Part shown: positions 56,427 to 64,000 of the stretch, in pieces | Position numbering within the stretch: the stretch's first letter is position 1 | How the letters are laid out: each line of letters opens with the position of its first letter | Origin: Synanceia verrucosa | Lineage: Eukaryota > Chordata > Actinopteri > Perciformes > Synanceiidae | Direction: 5' to 3' | Length of the DNA: 64,000 bases | NCBI GenBank assembly: GCA_029721515.1 | Contig: CM056556.1 | Span: 4,216,501 to 4,280,500 of the forward strand | Made by a program: the position numbers and the translations under genes | Notes under the pieces: generated by a model | The model's input: the letters and a program-made list of their open reading frames with translations, nothing else | Database searches by the model: none | What the model was told of the DNA's origin: nothing

Positions 56427-57922
56427 GTGCAGACCCTTCCTCACTCTCTCTCTCCTCTTCCTCCATTGGGAGACTGACTCTGCAGATTTTCAATTAACCA
56501 GGGCAAAGTTGTCCTCATTAATTACACTACATTAAGATGATGCAGGAGGATTTTAACAGGGAGATTATGCAGGAGAATTATGCAGGGGCTCCAGGAGTGG
56601 ACCTTTTTCCTGTTGCACTTAGGAGCTTTCACTAAATATGAGAAGTGTGAGCGTGCCTGAGCTGTCTCATACTTAACGTCACTTCATAAAACATCACATA
56701 AGACCGAGCAGCTCCTCGATCATCCTTGTTCATAGCATGTATGGTCATAGGCTTGTTGCATTTCGACCTATTTAAACTTCTCAGGCACAACAATAACAAA
56801 AGGAGTAGTTTGGTGACAGTGTGAAGTAGCGTGGGATCATGGGAATCCAGCAGAAATCATGATGGACTGGATCACTTACCAACCTCCCATCAAGCTACAA
56901 ACAGTGCCGTGTCCACACTTGTTTTTTTTTTTGCAGGGGTGGCCAGTTACTGCACATCAACATCGCATCTGTTTTTGTCTTTTATGATTAATTTGATGAA
57001 CTGAAATGTAAATAGAACTTGTAATCACGACACAACTAATACAAGTGTATTACAAAGCCTTAATCTTTTATTTTTTATGAACAAAAAATAAAACACATTT
57101 TAATGAACTGTAAATTTAGCTGTAAAATTGTGTTGAAAACAATCAAACCACATCTGTTTCTGTTGGGTCTTTCCATTTCTTGGCCAGACTATTTCTCTGG
57201 TTTCAACATTGTTTGTAGAAACAATATATGACACAGAGTCATATTGTTCCTTTAAGTATAGTTTACTAATATTTATTGAGTGTCATCTATGATCCTCAGA
57301 CAGATGCATCGGCCCCTGTGAGGTGAGCTGCACACGCTGCATCTTTTTCATTCCTCCTGACCTGAATGCAGAATAGCATTATGATTTGTTTTTTCTTTTT
57401 TTATTCATGACTCCCCACTGTGAAGAGGCTCTTTCGCCTCTCTAGGCTCTCCAGTTTTTTTTTGTTTTTTTTGTTTTTTTTAAATGTAGGGAAAAAGCTC
57501 TTTCAACAGCCGAGCTGCTCTCTGCATTGCTTACTTATGGGTTTTAATTAAAATTACAGCATGGATCAACAGCCAAGTACACTTTAATGAAGACACAGGC
57601 GTGACGGGGAAGTAAACAGGCTCAGTAGCTCTCATCAGACGAATAACGACTCCCATAAAGCATCGTCCATGCCTCCGACATTTAAGGCTTTTTCTCTTTT
57701 TCTCTCAGGAGAACATTTGACCTGCACTTTCACTCTTTTATTTGCAGTTTTTCACCAATAAATCCCCAATAAATTTCAGAAAACATGGACCATATAACTG
57801 TCTCAATGCAAGCGATGAAAATATTATTGGTATTCATCATTTCAATTTTGCTATATTTTATACTGAATATGCTTGCATATGTTTTTTCATAGTACACAAC
57901 TTTATAATTGCTTTGCTACCAG
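55774..57922. other. Unannotated intron sequence
   Basis: Contains (CT)n at 56391-56426 and T-rich runs near 57455-57480. No exon recognised. Confidence 0.4.
56391..56426. repeat. (CT)n microsatellite
   Basis: CT units with one TT interruption. Confidence 0.9.
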
Positions 57923-58390
57923 CAGGGTTCTTCTACCATTTTAAAAGTAAAATTTAATGCTTTTTAAGTCTTTTTTAAGAGTTCAACAAATATAATTTAA
58001 TTTGGTAGAAAACAGTCAATTTATTATATTTAGGTCTTGGCCAACACGGAGTTTTTGAGGCCGATGTTTAGCAAGAACAAAAATCCAATAACTGATTAAT
58101 CTCTGATAATCTTTATGAACATTTTTTCAGCCCTTTAACACTTGCAACAACGATATACTGTAAATTGAAGGCATAACACTTAACTTTTTTCTACAACTTT
58201 AATTTCTCAACATTCAAGAACAAAGACGTGAACTTTGTGAACAAAATAACTTGCAAAAAAAGTAAATCATAAATTGAAAAAATGAATTGCAGTAAATCTC
58301 TTAAATTTATTAAACACACTATCAGACCTTAATTACCCAGATTTTAATTTAAGACATTTCAAGACTTTTTAAGGATCCGCGGGAACCCTG
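57923..58390. mobile_element. CAGGGTTC-ended DNA transposon (hAT-like MITE)
   Basis: Left end CAGGGTTCTTCTACCATTTT and right end (complemented) CAGGGTTCCCGCGGATCCTT share CAGGGTTC and are followed internally by AAATTTAATGCTTTTTAAGT and its inverse TAAGACATTTCAAGACTTTT. This matches a common fish non-autonomous hAT type. The flanks show only a partial match (TACCAGC and TACCATGC), so the target duplication is unproven. Confidence 0.6.
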
Positions 58391-60270
58391 TACCATGCAG
58401 TAACACCTGAACCATCGCTTTAATTAAATAATTAGATGTCATTTTATATTAGATATATTATTGTGTGTATCTATATCTATATACATTTTGCAGATTTGCT
58501 CTATATGTGCATCTGTGAACCACCTGGAGGTCATGAAAGGGAGGGGAACTATAGCTGTTGTGCATCGCTCTGCCTTCCTAGAATTTGGGAAGTCATCAGA
58601 TGCTATAAATTAGAAAGCGCTGTAATGAAGTAGCACAGGATAAGGTAGCCATAGATTTGCAGCGTCATGGAAGAAAAGAGAGAGGGAGGCTTAGATAGTC
58701 AGAGAAGAGCAAGGCATTAATGTCAGCTAGCAAATATAGCTCGAGGTTGTAGCGGTCCAGGCCACATGGGAGGGATACGGCGGTGTCAGGCCTCTGTGTG
58801 CCAGCCCTGATGGATGAAGTCGAGCATCTCGTCAATCATGAGGGCTCCGGTTTCCCTTAATAGATCGGGCCTCACATTGGGAGAACCTGCCCTTCCTTCC
58901 TTCACCACCACCCCCCAGATATCCACCACGAGGCAAGAAGCACAACAGGGCAGCCCCTCTGACTTCAGAGGAGGTATCCCACCTCCAAAAACAACCATCC
59001 CTGACCCAGGATCAGTATTTTGACTCCTTAAGGTCATGTGCATATTTTAACACACTCTGAACTGAGCTAAGGCCTCTTTCTGACCGGCTCTGGTTGCTAG
59101 ATAGTTATGTCAGCCACAGAGCACAGCTCCACTTGCAGTTGCATTTGACATTATAGCAAAGGCCAGAGCAATTAACCCATCTCCGAAGGGTAATGAGAGT
59201 CTGTGGCTTAATTCAGATCAGCTGTCATATTGTTAGCATCCGTGCATTGAATGATATGAGGCTCCACATCAGACAATGCCCTTAGTTCTGCCTTCAAAGC
59301 AAATTGCACCGCTCACATGAGGTCCATCACTACAGATTAATCCTCCACATGTACGCCACATAATTAAAGTTGCACCCTGAACACCTTAAGTGGTTCGTTT
59401 TCATGCGACGTGGCAGTTTGTAAGTTCCTTTAAACTTTCCTTTCTGAGCGTGTCGTATGTTGCTGCCAAACATAGAAGGAGCTTCAAAAGTTCAGTGTTT
59501 GTCAAACTTGATATTGTTTGCAGTGTCTAGTAGCATTTTATTGACTGGCAATGTCAAATAACCCAAAGGACCTCGCCGACTGACAGCTCAGGAGCTGGAG
59601 TGCTCTCCACAAACCTGGGCGACATGCTGTAACGCTCGTTAAATTATCTCCTCTGAGCAGGAATTTGTGTTGAGTCCGTACGCAGTGACTTCCTGACACT
59701 ACATTAAGCTCCATCATCCAAACACACGGTGAAACACCATAACAGTGCTCTGGTCCCACAGTAATTGCACATGATAAGTGCTTCTCCCTGTGTAATCTCT
59801 GTCCTGTGCCCTCAGCACTTGCACCACACAAATCCAATTTTGAGGCCTCTTTCAACTGGTTTCACTGGGAAGGTGTGCGTTTGTATATCCTGACTTTTAT
59901 CTGTAGGCTCCAGAAATTGATATGATCTGGATTCAAGAGATTATGTAACAAAAAAAAAGCCACACTCGTTATTCTCCATCTCTTGTGTTGCTGTCTTGGT
60001 CAAAACACACTACAGAGTCAGCGCTCGTTCAGTGATAGCGCCTCAGGAAATCTTTGTTTTAATGGAGCTGAAGGGAGCTCGTGTCAGGGAGGTTAAAGTC
60101 TGCTCACAAAACATCACAGCATCCACAGCAGCACGAACAGGAGAATACACACTCTGCACACAGATCTGCTCTTCATTACCTTATATTTTTTTGTTTGCTC
60201 AATGCCACATTAGATCACGTGCAAAACTACATTTTCATTTGAAACCACACAAATCTCAAGCACAAGATAA
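58391..60270. other. Unannotated intron sequence with one bidirectionally open stretch
   Basis: 58786-59043 is open for 85 codons on the minus strand and for 69 codons on the plus strand (58814-59023). The minus frame has unusually codon-like composition (ends PDLLRETGALMIDEMLDFIH...), but I recognise no family. The rest shows nothing. Confidence 0.35.
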
Positions 60271-60654
60271 TTAACTCACTGAGTCAGCCGTTTCATAAAA
60301 CAGAAAGTGTCTTGTTCCAGCGTTTTTGCCCATTGTGAGTCATATTTCAAGGCCCACAGAATATTTTGTACTATGTCTCTGAAAACACTGAATAGCTCAA
60401 ATGAAAGAAGAGACTCTCTATTTCATCATGAAAAAAAATTTTGTTTTTACCTTGTTCCATTCTTGTTTTATCAGAGGTAGAGTAGAGGACACTTTCACCA
60501 AAATCCCCACGGTGTATACCGTCTCTTTATGCTCTGACTACATCTCCCAGAAGCCCCAAAATTACTCATAGGCTGCAGGAGACCGTGATCAGCATCCTGC
60601 TGCCGAAAAACTACTTTGACATATCCTATATGTCTATGGCACTCATAGAGTTAA
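60271..60654 (-). mobile_element. TTAA MITE, internally deleted, half of inverted pair
   Basis: 384 bp from TTAACTCACTGAGTCAGCCG to TGGCACTCATAGAGTTAA. TTAA on both sides. It lost about 60 bp around the AGGAAGTGGAGACGA block (CAAAATCCCCACGGTGTATA junction). Confidence 0.85.
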
Positions 60655-60917
60655 AATACAACACTTGAGTGCCATAGGGAGATTAGAGAGCAAAGAAATC
60701 TGGTGTTTTTGGTGAAAGTGTCCTCTACCTCTGATAAAACAAGAATGGAACAAGGTAAAAACAAACATTTTTTTTCATGATGAAATAGAGAGTCTCTTCT
60801 TTCATTTGAACTATTCAGTGTTTTCATAGACATAGTACAAAATATTCTGTGGGTCTAGAAACACGACTCAAAATGGGCAAAAACACTGACACAAGAAAAA
60901 GGGTTGGCACTCAGTGA
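60651..60917 (+). mobile_element. TTAA MITE, abutting the previous copy head to head
   Basis: Begins in the shared TTAA (TTAAAATACAACACTTGAGTG) and runs in the opposite orientation to 60271-60654: GATTAGAGAGCAAAGAAATC, AGAATGGAACAAGG, TTCAGTGTTTTCATAGACAT, ending GGGTTGGCACTCAGTGA. The central segment containing TGGGAGATGTAGTC is missing. ORF 60651-60833 (-) is an artefact. Confidence 0.8.
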
Positions 60918-62457
60918 CTCATCTGTCAAGCTGCTGTTGATCATTTGATGTTTCTTTTAAATTACTGTATTTGCAGATGCTTAAGTGGCTGCTTGCTTTT
61001 TAACAGGTACAAACAAAGACTTAAACAGGACCTGTACTGCTGTGATAGGAGCACCTTCACGCTCGGTGAAGACAATTGAATTTTCTGGCAGTGAAAAAAA
61101 ACAAACTCAGATGGCAGTATTTACTTTGTGTTGTCTGTGTTGTCGTGTTCTTGGTGAACAAACAAACACCCGAGCCCTTATTGATCTGATTTAATGAGAA
61201 TATGCTCTGACATCACTGGAGACCTGAGGGACTTACAGCGCTAGGAACGCTTCACTAATCACTGTCTGATATTCCTACTGTTTTATTTTAACACACCGTC
61301 TCTTCATTTCTTTCCCACTGAGTTGGCTGATCACATCACTATTTAGAAGCCCTTCTTCTAGTGTGGAGTTCATGCTAGATTACGAGGGATTGGCCACATG
61401 AAGAGCACAGAGACAATCAGATAAATTGAAAGGCCTGCTCCATCCTAAGAGCAGCGCTCTTGTGAGGTGGCACAGGGGATGCAGCTTAACCTTTCAAGGA
61501 GGATCACAATGGAGAGAGCTGCAAAATGAAGTGATTATTGTCTTTGGAGGATTGTCTGAGACTTGGGAGAAAGGAAAGCAGGGCTTCTGGGGAAGCGAGG
61601 ACAACTTAATTGAGCTTTTTATTTCTTCATAATTCAGCAAAGAGGTCAAATCTTCCTCATGTGGTGCAGCCTCTGTGTGTTTCTCACTGATGACAGTAAG
61701 TAAGTGCAGCAGAAAATCGGCTTTGCCTTGTAATTTTGTAAAATTAGCGTCCTCATTTTTGATATTCTGCAAAAGCCTATTAGCTTGTTTGGTCTGCAGC
61801 TCTGGCTTGTGGTGGAGGTTGTTGCTCTTTAACTCAAAATGATGAAACATGTCAGAGAACAGAGCATGTTTGGTCTTCGGGTGGAAATGATAAGCTAGAA
61901 AGGCATTTCATGATACTGTTTATCTTGACATGTGGCATTTAAAATTTAGGAAAAGTAGCCTTTTGATCGTGGGAAAATGAAGTTTTAATAAGAATATAGC
62001 TGTCTGGAAATGATTTTGTTCTCACGAGAAACCAACAGAAACAGCATGATTGAAAAATGTTCTCTCTGGTTTTCAAACAAACGCAACAAAGGCTTAACTT
62101 GAGCTTTCTTCCTCCTCCTCACCACAAACTTGACTCTCTTTTTCATTTTTATTCACTGTGAAAGGAGACCATCAGCCACGAGTGAAACCTTCACGACATG
62201 AAAAGCTTCCCTTTGCCCTCCCGGTTGTCATATGAAAGTAGGAATTCAGTGAAGGTTTTCTACCGCTTTGGTCATGTACAGTGATGTCCTTATTGCCCTG
62301 CAGTCACAACTCAGGGTTTAGTGGAGCTGTGTGGATATGATGCCTGCATACTGACTAGTCAGACGAGAAAGGAATAAAATTTCAAGCTGTACAATACAGT
62401 ACCTTGTCCAGTTCTACGCCATCCAGTTTCCACAAAGAAGCATTTAATGTGATTTTA
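60918..62457. other. Unannotated intron sequence
   Basis: ORF 61494-61850 (-), 118 codons, has no domain that I recognise and overlaps 61426-61632 (+). No gene supported. Confidence 0.4.
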
Positions 62458-62465
62458 TTTAGCAG

Positions 62466-62632
62466 TAGGGATGGGTATTGGCAAGGACTTCACAATACGA
62501 TACGCATCGCAATACATTATTGCGATATATTGTGATATTCTACATAATTTACTGAGAAATTTAAAATGTATGTTGTATCAGAAGAAAAAGTATTGCGATA
62601 TATTGCCAAATCAATATTTTTTCTCAGCTCTA
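62466..62632 (+). mobile_element. hAT-type MITE, family A, shortest bounded copy
   Basis: 167 bp, TAGGGATGGGTATTGGCAAG to TTTTTTCTCAGCTCTA. The 8-bp flanks TTTAGCAG (62458-62465) and TTTAGTAG (62633-62640) differ at one base. Only the terminal modules remain (GATACGCATCGCAATAC, TACTGAGAAATTTAAAATGT, AGAAGAAAAAGTATTGCGAT). Confidence 0.85.
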
Positions 62633-62640
62633 TTTAGTAG

Positions 62641-64000
62641 CATTCAGTCCATCGTAACTCCCAAGTCAGGTTTAATCTGTTGGCTAGCTGCTGTGTAGCT
62701 CTTCATTTCCACAATCCCTCCCATTTGGGCTCTGCTAATGGGGATTAGCATCTGCTAACTATGAGCAGCATGGATGACAGATGTAGCTTAAGTTAATTAA
62801 TCAGCTTGAACATTTAGAGAGTTACACCTCTGCTCCACCTCCTCTGTTGCCCTGCCAGTGCTTGTATACAGTATACACACAACACACACATTCATTATGT
62901 TTATTTATTTATTGATTGATTGTGTCTGTGTGTGGTCCACACATTTAATGAACTTAATAATTCATAGATACGGATGGTGTCTTATCATGTCCAGCTGATT
63001 TTTGTTTCATTTGGATGGCAGGAGGGAAAAAATGAGAGAATATCTAAAGGCTTCATTGGTTATGCGCTGCTGTTTCCCCCCGTGTCTACTTTCATTTATG
63101 AGTCGTGCATGAATGGATTTTTTTTTTTCACTCGAGTGATGAGTGTGTCCAGAGTGTGAAGTTCAGTCGTAATGAATGTCTTTCCATTTTTATTATAAGA
63201 AAGCCCATCAATCAGAGAATACCTCTGTGGCGCAAAGTGGCAAGAAAGAATGAGATGAGACATAAGTGCACCAAGAAAAAATGCATTTTCTATCAAAATA
63301 TTATGTAGTCTTTTGGACTGTAGTGTCTCAATTTGTTTCGACCCTTTTTATGTTGTTAAAAACTGTTTCTTAAAAGTACAGATTCTTTTCTCTTTACTTC
63401 TGTAATGAAAAACTACTTCCCTCAAGTCTCTCTTCTTTGTCACTCATCTCACAATGTGAAGCAGATTCGTAAAGTTTTGGGATAAATGCGAAACCGTTTG
63501 CTCAATGGAAATATTTGAAACGTCACACGGCCTTTTGGGGTCCAGTGGTATAATGTGATGGACACAACAGTCCTGACAACAATAAGCTTCAAAGCTCTTC
63601 CTTCACTCTTGAGCTTACGGTGGCTAATGTTAGCCATGTTAGCACACTGTACCGATGTATTGCTGTCTGACAATATGGAGACGGCTGCTTTGTGACACCT
63701 GTTGACATTAATTATAAGTCGATGCAAAATGATGCATCTTGGAACTTTGCTGCACGGTTGGAGTGATTAGCTTTAGCGTGTAGCATTAAAAAGATTGTCT
63801 ATTCAGATCCTGGACCCTGAGTCCTGCAGGCATGTTCCCTTTGAGTCGCAGAGGTAAAGGCTTGAATCCCCCACCCCATCTGCCTCTTAAAATCTTCAAC
63901 ACCACAATTAACAGCTCATCATCCTCCATTTATTTTTGAATTGAATCACTTCATCTCCCGAACCCACGAGGGAAATATTGTTCTGGTTTGTGTCATGGAA
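62641..64000. other. Unannotated intron sequence to window end
   Basis: Short TTTA/TTGA repeats near 62897-62925; no exon or bounded repeat recognised. Confidence 0.4.

Larger units (their letters stand above)
31370..64000 (+). other. tspan9: First coding intron of tspan9 (continues beyond window)
   Basis: Begins with consensus donor GTAAGT. No frame in the next 32.6 kb resembles the following tetraspanin segment (the rest of helix 1, small loop and helix 2), so the intron probably exceeds 32 kb. Very long 5' introns are known for mammalian TSPAN9. The intron is filled with the repeats listed below. Functional non-coding elements are likely, but cannot be identified without comparison. Confidence 0.7.

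Noticed and set aside
60985..61194. Possible small secreted or Cys-rich peptide (ends with a Cys cluster)
   Set aside because: No signal peptide or family match; random ORF after a MITE.

Overview
The window looks like vertebrate, most probably teleost fish, nuclear DNA. It is AT-rich with low gene density, has intron-style splice signals and carries many short fish-type transposon remnants (hAT, P/THAP and TTAA-flanked MITEs, tRNA-derived SINEs, LINE tails). Nothing prokaryotic or viral was seen. Almost all of the ORFs of 60-170 codons have no recognisable family, run through repeats or occur on both strands, and I do not treat them as genes.

The one protein-coding exon I can name is at 31307-31369 on the + strand. 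It encodes the first 21 residues of a tetraspanin matching TSPAN9 (MARGCLCCLK...) and ends at a consensus GTAAGT donor. It sits at the end of a promoter-like block at about 30300-31300: inverted CCAAT boxes, a GA-rich leader, a CpG-dense patch and short upstream ORFs. Unusually, the reading frame stays open for 102 codons upstream of the expected start, beginning at another strong-context ATG at 31001. No second tetraspanin exon was recognised in the remaining 32.6 kb, so the right half of the window is probably a very long first coding intron. The left 30 kb is upstream intergenic DNA or intron of a non-coding 5' exon; the sequence cannot decide which.

The rest is a layered record of mobile elements. 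(1) A TTAA-bounded MITE with 18-bp terminal inverted repeats is present in about 14 full, deleted or fragmentary copies. (2) A hAT-type family beginning TAGGGRTGGGTATTGGCAAG has about nine copies, several with 8-bp target duplications, and two copies carry nested insertions. (3) A second hAT-type family beginning TAGGGGTGTCCCGAT has two bounded copies. (4) A P-element-like family has one copy holding a broken THAP-domain exon (12062-12905) and an inverted, internally deleted relative (25543-26183) with an 8-bp target duplication. (5) There are also a CACTG-ended element with a nested SINE, a 322-bp SINE with a perfect 13-bp target duplication, and a minisatellite.

The most notable structural event is a 529-bp copy of 5836-6364 at 8381-8909. 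I count four mismatches. It is spliced into the middle of a resident MITE, as a template switch or gene conversion would produce. A strong RE1/REST-like motif lies at the left edge (22-42). All identifications were made by reading the sequence; no database or alignment program was used.
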